DNA from: Gemmatimonadota bacterium
GTDB taxonomy: Bacteria; Gemmatimonadota; Gemmatimonadetes; Gemmatimonadales; GWC2-71-9
Assembly (NCBI GenBank): GCA_004357415.1
Contig: SMVY01000057.1
Location: 1 to 11,095 of the forward strand
Direction: 5' to 3'
DNA length: 11,095 nucleotides
In this document: positions 1 to 6,118 of the stretch, one piece after another
Numbering within the stretch: the stretch's first letter is position 1
How the letters are laid out: the number at the start of each line of letters is the position of its first letter
Notes under the pieces: model-generated
What the model saw: only the letters and a program-made list of their open reading frames with translations
Told to the model about the DNA's origin: nothing
Database searches by the model: none
Made by a program: the position numbers and the translations under genes

Positions 1-855
1 GGACGCGGCCAGCTCTTCGCTCATGGCCGAGAAGTCGCCCGCGCTCGATGAAATCTGACTGGATTCGGTCCTGACGGCCGCGACTAAAGTGCGCAGCCGT
101 TCACTCATGGTGTTCATGGCCTCGGCCAGCGGTTCGATCTCAATCGGCAGGGCGCCGATCTTCATCGGGCGCAGGTCTCCCGCTCCGAACCGCTCCGCCG
201 CGGTGGACAACCGGCGGAGATCGCGCGATACCGACCGCACGGTCGATACCGTCAGCAGGACCCCGATGAGGACTACCACCAGGAAGCCGGCGCCCATGTA
301 GAGTTGCCGTTGACGGGCGGCCTCCTGCAATTCCGCCGCCCGGGCCGTGGCAGACTGGCTGCGGGCACGGGCCAATGACTGCAGTTCCATGAGGAGCGTG
401 TCGGTCGGCAGGCGAGCGCTCTCGGCCATGGCGAGCGCCTCGCCCGGGCGGCGGAGATCCGCCAGCGCATGGGCCAGGGAATACACCACCTCGATATTGG
501 CCTGCCCCGCCGCGATCCGGTTGATGGTCAACCGTTCCTCGGTGGGAATTCCCCGGAGGGCGCGGAACTGGCTTTGGTAGAAGTAGGCGGAATCCCCGCT
601 GGCCAGGAATTCGGCGCGAGCTCTGTTGGTAGGCGACAACAAGTACTGCTCCGCCGCCCGGATCTCGTTCATGGTAGACCTGACCAGCCCGCTGCTGGCA
701 ACTTGGCTCTCGCTGAGCAGCCGCATTTCCTGGTGGACTGCCTCGCTCAGGTCGATGCTCTCTCGCACTGCCTGGTAGGAGATGAACCCGGTGAGGAGGA
801 TAAGGATGGCCATGCCGCGGCCGATGCGGACGCGGAGGCTGTTGAAGAAGCTCAC
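1..855 (-). CDS. Methyl-accepting chemotaxis-type transducer, N-terminal 285 residues (cut by window edge)
   Basis: Membrane receptor that would sense a periplasmic signal and pass it to a CheA/CheW-type kinase complex. Seen: a GTG start, a first membrane segment at about residues 11-29, and a mostly helical periplasmic region at 30-185. A second membrane segment follows at 186-206 (FLVVVLIGVLLTV core), then a HAMP linker at about 207-256. Next comes the start of the cytoplasmic coiled coil, ending in MSEELAAS, which is typical of methyl-accepting proteins and unlike a kinase DHp domain. The rest, including the CheA-interaction tip, lies beyond position 1. The GTG overlaps the stop of the upstream binding-protein gene as GTGA, and a GGGGGA purine run sits about six bases before it inside that gene, so translation is probably coupled. 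The periplasmic domain resembles four-helix-bundle sensors but I cannot assign a named family. A HAMP-containing histidine kinase is the alternative and is less likely given the C-terminal sequence. Confidence 0.85.
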   Translation of the reverse strand, partial: MSFFNSLRVRIGRGMAILILLTGFISYQAVRESIDLSEAVHQEMRLLSESQVASSGLVRSTMNEIRAAEQYLLSPTNRARAEFLASGDSAYFYQSQFRALRGIPTEERLTINRIAAGQANIEVVYSLAHALADLRRPGEALAMAESARLPTDTLLMELQSLARARSQSATARAAELQEAARQRQLYMGAGFLVVVLIGVLLTVSTVRSVSRDLRRLSTAAERFGAGDLRPMKIGALPIEIEPLAEAMNTMSERLRTLVAAVRTESSQISSSAGDFSAMSEELAAS

Positions 856-2012
856 TGGTTTTCCCCCGCCAGTTCCACCACACCATTACGGACTACTCCG
901 ACATAGACAACTGGCGCCGTCACGTCGCCGTTGGCGTCGAACCCGATGGTACCGAGGACGCCTTGAAACGCCGGTCGGGTGGTGCCCACCGCGGCAATGG
1001 CGTCCCGGATCGCTGTCCGGTCGGTTCCTACCTCCGCAATTGCCTGACTCACGAGGTACACGGCGTCGTAGGCGCCGGCGGCCGACAGGTTGGGCGGGGC
1101 CTGGCCGGGATAGGCGACCGCCCAGGACTCGACGAACTGGTTGTTTCTGGGGGTGTCGATCAGCGACATATACGCCGCTGTGACGTAGGTCCCTTCGGCC
1201 AGGGCGCCCTGCCGCTCGATACGCTCGATACCGTCGCCCCCCATGAACGGTATGGTGATGCCCCGGCTGCGCGCTTCGGCCAGGATGTACTCCGCTTCAT
1301 CGAGATACCCTGCCAGGAGGATGAACTCGGCCCTACCGCTCCTGACGATGCGGTCGAGGTACGGCCCCACCTCCGGGGGTGACCCGAGGTAAGGATCGGC
1401 GGTGAGGATCTGTCCGTCGATGGCGGCGAATTCCGTCATGAATGATTGTCGCACCCCGCGGCCGTAATCGTCGTTGCCGTAGAGCACCACACCGCGCTGG
1501 AAGCCGAGTCCGTCACGGGCCCACCGGGCCAGGGCACCGCCGTGGGCCAGATCGCTGGGGCACATCCGAAACGTGTAGGGGCCGGCCTGGCTCACGGCTG
1601 GAGCCGAGGCGGTTGGCGAGATCTGTACCACCGGATTGTCCCCGCCGTTGTAGACCGGTGCTGCAGCCAAAGTCAGCCCGGAAAACCCATTGCCGAGAAC
1701 GGCGACGATGCCGGGGTCGTGGTACAACTCCGTCGCCACCACCACTGCGGAATCGGGGTCCTCGCGATCGTCGCGCTCGACCAACTCCAATAGCCGGCCG
1801 TTGATGCCGCCCTTGGCGTTGATCTCCGCGACCGCCAACCGGGCGCCATCGAGCATCGGCGCCATGTTGACGTCCGCGAAATTGGCCGAGACCCCGATCT
1901 TGATGGGGCCGGTCTCCTGGGCGCAGGCGCCGGCGAGTATCAACCCGCTGCACAGTGCCGGCAGCAGGGCACGACCAGCGGCACGAAGCCCGCGATGTGG
2001 GACAGGGACCAC
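852..2012 (-). CDS. Periplasmic substrate-binding protein, branched-chain amino acid (LivJ/Peripla_BP_6) type
   Basis: Type 1 periplasmic binding protein, 386 residues from the chosen start. Such proteins capture amino acids, amides or other small ligands for an ABC importer or a receptor. Seen: a basic N-terminus, a hydrophobic stretch (residues 15-29), and LAGACAQ, which could be a loose lipobox (Cys30) or a signal peptidase I site after Ala31. The mature part opens with the family-typical PIKIGVSANF, then GARLAVAEINAKGGINGR, FRMCPSD, VVLYGNDDYGRGV and AYDAVYLVSQAI near the end. The GTG at 2012 is chosen because GAGGAG lies five bases before it; an ATG at 2054 would add 14 residues without a ribosome site. 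Its stop overlaps the transducer start (GTGA). No permease or ATPase gene is adjacent, so a sensory role with the transducer is plausible. The ligand cannot be read from the sequence. Confidence 0.92.
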   Translation of the reverse strand: MVPVPHRGLRAAGRALLPALCSGLILAGACAQETGPIKIGVSANFADVNMAPMLDGARLAVAEINAKGGINGRLLELVERDDREDPDSAVVVATELYHDPGIVAVLGNGFSGLTLAAAPVYNGGDNPVVQISPTASAPAVSQAGPYTFRMCPSDLAHGGALARWARDGLGFQRGVVLYGNDDYGRGVRQSFMTEFAAIDGQILTADPYLGSPPEVGPYLDRIVRSGRAEFILLAGYLDEAEYILAEARSRGITIPFMGGDGIERIERQGALAEGTYVTAAYMSLIDTPRNNQFVESWAVAYPGQAPPNLSAAGAYDAVYLVSQAIAEVGTDRTAIRDAIAAVGTTRPAFQGVLGTIGFDANGDVTAPVVYVGVVRNGVVELAGENQ

Positions 2013-2122
2013 TCTTGCTCCTCGTCGAGGTTCACACAACGGCCCGCCGGTCACTCTGACTTGACCGGAGCAAAGATGCCCGATGAATGACTGAAACAGG
2101 CTGTGCGCCTAAGAGTCCATCT

Positions 2123-2151
2123 AGGTTAGTAACCCGTCTTGGGGTTGGCAA
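2123..2151 (-). promoter_or_regulatory. Candidate promoter for the binding protein-transducer operon
   Basis: On the minus strand TTGCCA (2151-2146) is followed after 17 bases by TAACCT (2128-2123). Both are fair matches to housekeeping sigma-factor hexamers at ideal spacing. The position, about 110 bases before the GTG at 2012 and just after the stop of the neighbouring gene, fits a start site for the operon. Match quality is moderate and it could be chance. Confidence 0.35.
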
Positions 2152-2161
2152 TCCCCGCGCG

Positions 2162-2722
2162 TCAGGGAGCCGTGGTGTCTCCTCGACGACCCCAGCCGTC
2201 CAGCAGCGGGCCGTCGATTATTGACACCGACGCCGCAGTGGAGTCGGTGAATTTACGCCACGTCAGGCGCAGCATCTGACGGTGGCGGATCCATTGGAGC
2301 ATCGACTGCGATCCTTGCTCCACCACGGCTGTCTCGCCGTACGCCGACACCAGGGAAGATCTCCACGCCTGTAATTGGACCGGCGACACCGGCCCCGAAA
2401 TTGTGAGGACCGCCACCAGACTGTCCCGGGCGGAAAGCCACAGGACTACCGGATGGGAGGTGATGGGATCGGGGAAGGTGGAACGGCAATCCATGACGCC
2501 CCGATCGACCGTGGACCGGTCACAGGCGAGGGCTGTGCCCGAGAGATCGGCCACCCGTTCGGCGGCGGCATCCAGGGAAATGCCGGCTCGAAAGCCGAAG
2601 AACCGCAGGCTCGGCAGGCGCGTCCAACTCGGCGTCTGAGCGACGACGGAGGGCGCGGCTACGAGGAGGACGATCCCCCACAGCCACGCCCGCGGACCAG
2701 CTATGAAAGCACCAGACCGCAC
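2162..2722 (-). CDS. Small exported protein of unknown function
   Basis: I do not recognise this 186-residue protein. Seen: a Sec-type signal peptide (WLWGIVLLVAAPSVVAQ, residues 13-29, likely cut after VVA), then a soluble domain of about 155 residues. That domain starts with LRFFGFRAGISLDAAAERVA and has two cysteines 12-15 residues apart (ACDRS and VMDC) that could form a disulfide. It then has a LVSAYGE segment and a basic IRHRQMLRLTWRKF strand. The GTG at 2722 gives a normal-length signal peptide and overlaps the end of the alkyltransferase gene by 22 bases; it has no clear ribosome site, so the start is uncertain. An in-frame extension to 2815 would put an odd basic stretch before the signal peptide. 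It probably shares a transcript with the upstream alkyltransferase. Confidence 0.7.
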   Translation of the reverse strand: MRSGAFIAGPRAWLWGIVLLVAAPSVVAQTPSWTRLPSLRFFGFRAGISLDAAAERVADLSGTALACDRSTVDRGVMDCRSTFPDPITSHPVVLWLSARDSLVAVLTISGPVSPVQLQAWRSSLVSAYGETAVVEQGSQSMLQWIRHRQMLRLTWRKFTDSTAASVSIIDGPLLDGWGRRGDTTAP

Positions 2723-3222
2723 GTACGCAATTCGTGGTCGAGGAGCCAGCGTTTGCGCTTCAGGCCACCGCCATACCCGACCAGATCGCCGTGCTTGCCC
2801 ACCACACGATGGCATGGGATGCAGATGCTGAGTGGGTTGGCGGAGATGATCTGCCCGGCCCGGCGGGGGTGTTGTCCACTGCCCCGGGCGATGTCCTCAT
2901 AGCTGCGGGTTTCGCCCAAGGGGATGGTGCACAGGAGGCGCCACACGGTCTCGCTGGCCAGATCTGCTCGGAAGAAGTCGGCTAGGTGCGCCGGATAGGC
3001 GAACGGACGCGGGCGGCCCCGGAAATAAGCCTCGAGCCACCGCTCGAGTTGAGGGCAAGGGCCAACCTCGATACTGATGCCGGGGCGTCCTTGGCGCAGC
3101 CGCTCAGCCCAATTGCTCCCTCGACTGCTGGCGGCGTACTCGACCACCAGTGGCCCACTGGCGCATTCCACCAGCGTCAGTGCCCCCATGGGCGAAACGA
3201 AGCTGTTCCAGGTCACCCGCAT
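2701..3222 (-). CDS. ogt: Methylated-DNA--protein-cysteine methyltransferase (O6-alkylguanine-DNA alkyltransferase)
   Basis: Suicide DNA-repair protein that moves the alkyl group from O6-alkylguanine (and O4-alkylthymine) to its own cysteine. It is 173 residues, the usual size of the Ogt/MGMT family. Seen: an N-terminal ribonuclease-H-like region (1-85), then the DNA-binding/active-site domain with PLGETRSYEDIA (101-112). The expected Arg finger follows at Arg121 in RRAG, then Asn129-Pro130, PCHRV with acceptor Cys137, and the GYGGGLKRKRWLLDHE tail. All key residues are present. The ATG at 3222 is used because the family N-terminus begins right there; GGGAGG lies about 15 bases upstream, farther than usual. 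An in-frame extension to 3291 is not family-like. There is no AraC/Ada domain, so it is not the adaptive-response regulator. It is divergent from the gene at 3326 and overlaps the next gene on its strand. Confidence 0.95.
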   Translation of the reverse strand: MRVTWNSFVSPMGALTLVECASGPLVVEYAASSRGSNWAERLRQGRPGISIEVGPCPQLERWLEAYFRGRPRPFAYPAHLADFFRADLASETVWRLLCTIPLGETRSYEDIARGSGQHPRRAGQIISANPLSICIPCHRVVGKHGDLVGYGGGLKRKRWLLDHELRTCGLVLS

Positions 3223-3325
3223 GATAGATTCAAGCCGCCTCCCTGCCAGAATAGTAGGCCGGACGCCCGTCGGCCGAAAGGTGGCGCCCACTTACTCCAT
3301 GGATGCGGGCCATTTATCTTGACAG

Positions 3326-3937
3326 ATGACTACGCCGCAGACCTTGAGTGTCAGGACGTTCGTCGATCGGGCCGACGGCCTCTCCCATTTCATGCGCTGT
3401 GCCGGTGAGGCGCCGCGGCTCCTGGCGTTTGACGACGCCATCGGCTGTCCGGTAGAAAACGCCCTCCCAGCCCTGGAGTGGACCGCCGCCGTCGGGATCA
3501 TCCTCGACGACGATCTCCTGCACGCCAGCCGACTGACCTCCGAAACGGCAGCCGCCGTGGTGGAGCGCCGGAATGGCGAGCGGCGCAGCTACGTGTACAT
3601 CGGACCCCGGATGGACGCCCCGCCGATGGACCACGCCGAAGGGGCGCTCTTATTTGACGAACCGGGCGTCAAGGCCGTGGAATTTCGCCAGCGGGCCCAC
3701 GCCATCGCCCACTTTCTCCGGGCCACCGCCGGGTCGGGTGCCTTGGTATCGCTCCTGAGCCAACGGGCGCCCGAGGTGCGCCACGTTCGGCGCTGGTTGG
3801 GAGCCATCATTCAGGAGCTCGACCTCCCCCGGCCACTCTTCGTCGGCTGGTTTGCCGCCTCGGCCGCCGGCTGCTTGTTTTGCCCCGCCGACGGCGAGGA
3901 CTCCTATCGGTACATAGAAGTGGGTCTCGAATCGTGA
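3326..3937 (+). CDS. Conserved-looking cytoplasmic protein of unknown function
   Basis: I do not recognise this 203-residue protein. There is no signal peptide or membrane segment. It is acidic in the first half (AFDDAIGCP, GIILDDDLL) with three cysteine-containing stretches, MRCAGEA, AIGCPVE and AGCLFCPADGED. The last has a CxxC pair, LFCP preceded by AGC, that could bind a metal or be redox-active, though this is only suggestive. The middle helix region (residues about 115-170) is rich in Arg/His/Ala. The ATG at 3326 has no ribosome-binding sequence before it, so the transcript may be leaderless or the start may lie further downstream. Its stop overlaps the GTG start of the next gene (GTGA), which implies coupled translation. 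The reading frame is free of stops and shows strong third-position GC, so it is very probably real. Confidence 0.7.
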   Translation: MTTPQTLSVRTFVDRADGLSHFMRCAGEAPRLLAFDDAIGCPVENALPALEWTAAVGIILDDDLLHASRLTSETAAAVVERRNGERRSYVYIGPRMDAPPMDHAEGALLFDEPGVKAVEFRQRAHAIAHFLRATAGSGALVSLLSQRAPEVRHVRRWLGAIIQELDLPRPLFVGWFAASAAGCLFCPADGEDSYRYIEVGLES

Positions 3938-4473
3938 GATTGCTGGTCGTGGCCGTGGGACTGCTGGTTGCTGCTGCGCCGCTTCACGGTCAGATGGTGG
4001 TGAGCAACGACACCCTCGATGCCGAGCGGCAGGACGTGCGGGACATTCTCGTGGTGCTCAGGGACTCACTGCATACAATTGAGGCCGCCGCCGCCCAGTT
4101 CGATCGTGGACACGCGTCGGCCTCAGTGGAGTTGCTGTACTCCAGAGGCAAGACGATCAAGAACGCCTGTACCAGATCGCTCCGCAACATCGGACCGGCC
4201 CGTGAGGTAGTGAAAGCCGACGATTGGGGTGACGAGTACCGCACCATGCGGCAAGGCCAAGTGCTCGAGGCCATGGATGTCCTCGAGCAGTCGGTGAATG
4301 CCTGCCAATCGGTTTGGGGCCATCTTGCCACGCCCGAGAACGCCGAACAGATTCGCACCGCCGGGCCCGCCGAAGCGGACTCGATCACCAAGGCCATTCA
4401 CGACTATGGCAACGTGGTCAGCGGCTATTACAAGGCTCTCGGTATTTACGTCCGTCCTGCCGGCGCCTCCTAG
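3934..4473 (+). CDS. Exported helical protein of unknown function
   Basis: I do not recognise this 179-residue protein. The GTG at 3934 overlaps the previous stop as GTGA and yields a clean signal peptide (MRLLVVAVGLLVAAAPLHGQ, cut near residue 19). An in-frame ATG at 3880 would precede it with an arginine-rich segment and is rejected. The mature part of about 160 residues looks all-helical, resembling a four-helix bundle: DTLDAERQDVRDILVVLRDSL, SASVELLYSRGKTIKNAC, GQVLEAMDVLEQSVNAC and a final helix with DYGNVVSGYYKAL. The two Cys sit in matching NAC motifs, suggesting a disulfide pinning two helices. It is coupled to the gene at 3326, so the pair probably acts in one process. No promoter of its own is seen. 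Confidence 0.75.
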   Translation: MRLLVVAVGLLVAAAPLHGQMVVSNDTLDAERQDVRDILVVLRDSLHTIEAAAAQFDRGHASASVELLYSRGKTIKNACTRSLRNIGPAREVVKADDWGDEYRTMRQGQVLEAMDVLEQSVNACQSVWGHLATPENAEQIRTAGPAEADSITKAIHDYGNVVSGYYKALGIYVRPAGAS

Positions 4474-4672
4474 ACCGCCCTTCGGGGGTTAGCCACAAAA
4501 CACACATTTGCTGTGGACAATCGAGCGTCCACATCTCCACATCCTGTGGAGTGTGGTGCGAAACGTCCGTGGGTTCTGCTGTTCGCGTCCACATTCTTTC
4601 CACAGTCATGGTGCCGTAACCCGAAGAAAGACAGGCACTTGCACGATTCGGGCAAGCTGGTATCTTGAGTTC
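4474..4672. other. Non-coding stretch with a cluster of TCCACA (DnaA-box-like) motifs
   Basis: No convincing gene is present here. Between 4512 and 4604 there are six TCCACA cores on both strands. They are TTGTCCACA (minus, 4520-4512), GCGTCCACA (4525-4533), ATCTCCACA (4533-4541), CACTCCACA (minus, 4553-4545), GCGTCCACA (4585-4593) and CTTTCCACA (4596-4604). The third and fourth form a perfect palindrome, CTCCACA-TCC-TGTGGAG (4535-4551). The first copy matches the high-GC-type DnaA box exactly and the others match at 6-7 of 9 positions. The DNA is visibly less GC-rich than its flanks. It may be a DnaA-binding region, an origin fragment, or an operator for another factor; no AT-rich unwinding element is obvious. 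Confidence 0.45.
4639..4666 (+). promoter_or_regulatory. Candidate promoter for the transcript ending at 5099
   Basis: TTGCAC (4639-4644), a 16-base spacer and TATCTT (4661-4666) resemble a housekeeping promoter. Transcription from about 4673 would run to the strong terminator at 5055-5099. The minus-35 box is a weak match, so this is tentative. Confidence 0.3.
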
Positions 4673-5099
4673 ACGCTCGTTGGAAACGGTTCGAAGCCTC
4701 CGTGTTTCGGGTACGACCATCGAACGGGTCTGGAGGGGAATTCGGGGGAGGCCGCCGACGCATTCAAGGGCTCAGGTGGCTGTCGATCCCGGTGATCACC
4801 CCCTTCCAGGCTGGTGGAGCCAGTCGCGTGCTTCACCCACCCCGAAGTGGCGCCTCGGGGTGCAGTGCGAACGGTCGGTCCGCGACCCGATCAGACTCGC
4901 AGCGCTCACATTTGACGAACCAGGTGGGATGGGCCATCCGGCCTGGGGATGGAAGCCGAGGCTCTGTCGTGCCCTACCGAACGGCGAATCAGCCAACCGG
5001 CGGCAGACAGGAGAAGAACGGCAGCGTCAGCTACGACCTCGGGTAGTCATGTGTGGGACGGTCGCTTGGTGAAGAGCCAAGCGGCCGTCCCTTTTTTTT
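4673..5099 (+). ncRNA. Candidate structured non-coding RNA of about 430 nt, family unknown
   Basis: A plus-strand transcript must end at the strong intrinsic terminator at 5055-5099, but the nearest plus-strand gene stops 580 bases earlier. Frames open between (for example 4702-5046) lack a ribosome site and give low-complexity, Trp/Arg/Gly/Ser-rich products. The DNA can fold into several hairpins: a perfect 8-bp stem at 4838-4845/4855-4862 (CACCCCGA and TCGGGGTG), GGTCG/CGACC at 4873-4887, GGATGG/CCATCC at 4927-4939, and GTTCGA/TCGAAC at 4689-4694/4720-4725. I looked for hallmarks of RNase P RNA (GAGGAAAGTCC, ACAGAA), tmRNA (CCA end, tag frame) and SRP RNA (GGAA loop, AGCAG) and found none. 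The 5-prime end is inferred from a weak promoter. A small unusual protein gene remains an alternative. Confidence 0.4.
5055..5099 (+). terminator. Strong Rho-independent terminator
   Basis: Fifteen-base-pair stem, 5055-5069 paired with 5077-5091, with a single T-G wobble and a 7-base loop, followed directly by eight T residues (5092-5099). It works in the plus direction only: on the minus strand the hairpin is not followed by a T tract. Confidence 0.93.
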
Positions 5100-5118
5100 G
5101 GGGTACTTCACGGATTTA

Positions 5119-6051
5119 TCAGCGTGGGCTCGACACCCCGAAAAGGCCGATGGCCTGGGCGTCTTCCAGGCCGGCTGCAGCCTCAGCACCCTGCACACTG
5201 GCGCCATCCGCCAGTTCGATCGTCTTGGCTGAGAGCGTGTTCGGCTGCACCGCGTTGATATCCCCAGCTACCAGCTGGATGTGCTGCAGCTCGTGGAGCT
5301 CTGGCGTAGTCAGTAGTGGAGCGGCCTCAGGACATAGTCTCATCTGAAGCATGGCGGTTCCCAGGACCGCCGGCCCGAGCCGTCGACCGGCGGCGGAGAG
5401 CTGGAATCCAGCCTCCCACTCGAAGGCCTCCAGTTTACCGATGTCGTGGAGGAGGGCGCCCGCCAAGGTCAGGTTGGGGTCGGCCCCCAGGACCCTGCCA
5501 AGGGTACGGGCCACGGCCGCGACCTCGACTGTGTGCTTCAGCAGGCCACCGAGGGTCGCTTGCGGTCCAGCTATCGCCGCGGGGCACTCTCCGAAGCGCG
5601 ATCGAAAACCCTCGTCCAGGAAGAACGCTTCCACCGCGCTCCGAAGTCGCCGGGGCTCGATCTCGGGGAGCCAGCGATCGATCGTTTCCCAGAACGGCCC
5701 TGGTCTGCCGGCCGACGGCAACAGGTCGTGCCAATCGACCGTGTCCGGCGGCAGTACCCGGATCGACGAGACCGAGAGTTGTCGTCTGTTCCGGTAACTG
5801 GAAACCTCGCCGATCACCTGCACCACGTCCCCGGTGACGATGCCCGCGACGCGCGGCTGATCCGCCAGCCAAAAAGGGGCCGTGGCAATGGTCCCTGTGC
5901 CATTTCCCAGGGTCAGAACCGTGAATGGCCCGTTATCGCTCTGGCGTGTCTCCACTCCCCGGACCAGCAGCGGATCCTGGAGGCGGGTGCCTTGCTGGAG
6001 CGAAGGGAGATCGGGAAGATTGGCCATGGCCGCCTGGGAGGATTCGGACAC
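5119..6051 (-). CDS. OB-fold plus HD-domain protein, YhaM-type 3'-5' exoribonuclease family
   Basis: A 310-residue protein matching the architecture and length of the YhaM family, exonucleases that trim single-stranded RNA or DNA from the 3' end. Seen: an N-terminal OB fold (about residues 22-100, with DPLLVRGVETRQSDNGPF and GDVVQVIGEVSSYRNRRQLS), a linker with DLLPSAGRPGPFWETI, and an HD domain from about 140. That domain has GGLLKHTVEVA (His173) and ALLHDIGKLEAF (His202-Asp203, Lys206). The later HD ligands are unusual: the G-H of the LLGH segment reads GPAVLGTAML, the SHHG-type motif reads QHIQLVAGD, and the final Asp region reads ELADGAS. Activity is therefore uncertain. Start: GTG at 6051 with GGAAG nine bases ahead; an ATG at 6027 is the alternative. 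It is divergent from the regulator at 6119, 67 bases away, and no terminator is seen after its stop. Confidence 0.85.
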   Translation of the reverse strand: MSESSQAAMANLPDLPSLQQGTRLQDPLLVRGVETRQSDNGPFTVLTLGNGTGTIATAPFWLADQPRVAGIVTGDVVQVIGEVSSYRNRRQLSVSSIRVLPPDTVDWHDLLPSAGRPGPFWETIDRWLPEIEPRRLRSAVEAFFLDEGFRSRFGECPAAIAGPQATLGGLLKHTVEVAAVARTLGRVLGADPNLTLAGALLHDIGKLEAFEWEAGFQLSAAGRRLGPAVLGTAMLQMRLCPEAAPLLTTPELHELQHIQLVAGDINAVQPNTLSAKTIELADGASVQGAEAAAGLEDAQAIGLFGVSSPR

Positions 6052-6052
6052 T

Positions 6053-6089
6053 GGAAGGTACTTCCGCCTGGCCTGCGGGCGAAGGTACC
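6053..6089. promoter_or_regulatory. Possible operator in the divergent promoter region
   Basis: The 67-bp gap between two divergent genes carries GAAGGTAC twice (6054-6061 and 6081-6088, 27 bases apart). The first copy lies inside an interrupted palindrome, GGAAG-GTA-CTTCC (6053-6065). Such placement would suit binding by the Fis-type regulator encoded alongside, but short repeats like this also arise by chance. Confidence 0.25.
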
Positions 6090-6118
6090 GCTGGCTGGGT
6101 CATGGGATAGCTTGGGGG

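Noticed and set aside
140..886. Long minus-strand frame over the transducer gene
   Set aside because: It is an out-of-frame shadow: Pro/Arg/His/Gly-rich. The frame starting at 855 gives membrane segments, HAMP and the methyl-accepting coiled coil.
3319..3324. Perfect TTGACA just before the ATG at 3326 as a minus-35 box
   Set aside because: No minus-10 hexamer lies 16-18 bases downstream, and transcription would begin inside the gene. It would matter only if the true start were further in.
4478..4493. Terminator after the gene ending at 4473
   Set aside because: Only a three-pair stem around CCCTTCGGG with a mismatch, and no T tract.
4665..5072. Open frames across the 4474-5118 gap as protein genes (4665-5072, 4702-5046 plus; 4606-4836 minus)
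   Set aside because: No ribosome sites, no recognisable domain, low-complexity Arg/Trp/Gly/Ser-rich products, and one frame ends inside the terminator stem. Kept only as an alternative to the RNA.
4673..5099. RNase P RNA, tmRNA or SRP RNA identity for the candidate RNA
   Set aside because: Size would suit the first two, but none of their conserved core motifs could be found on either strand.
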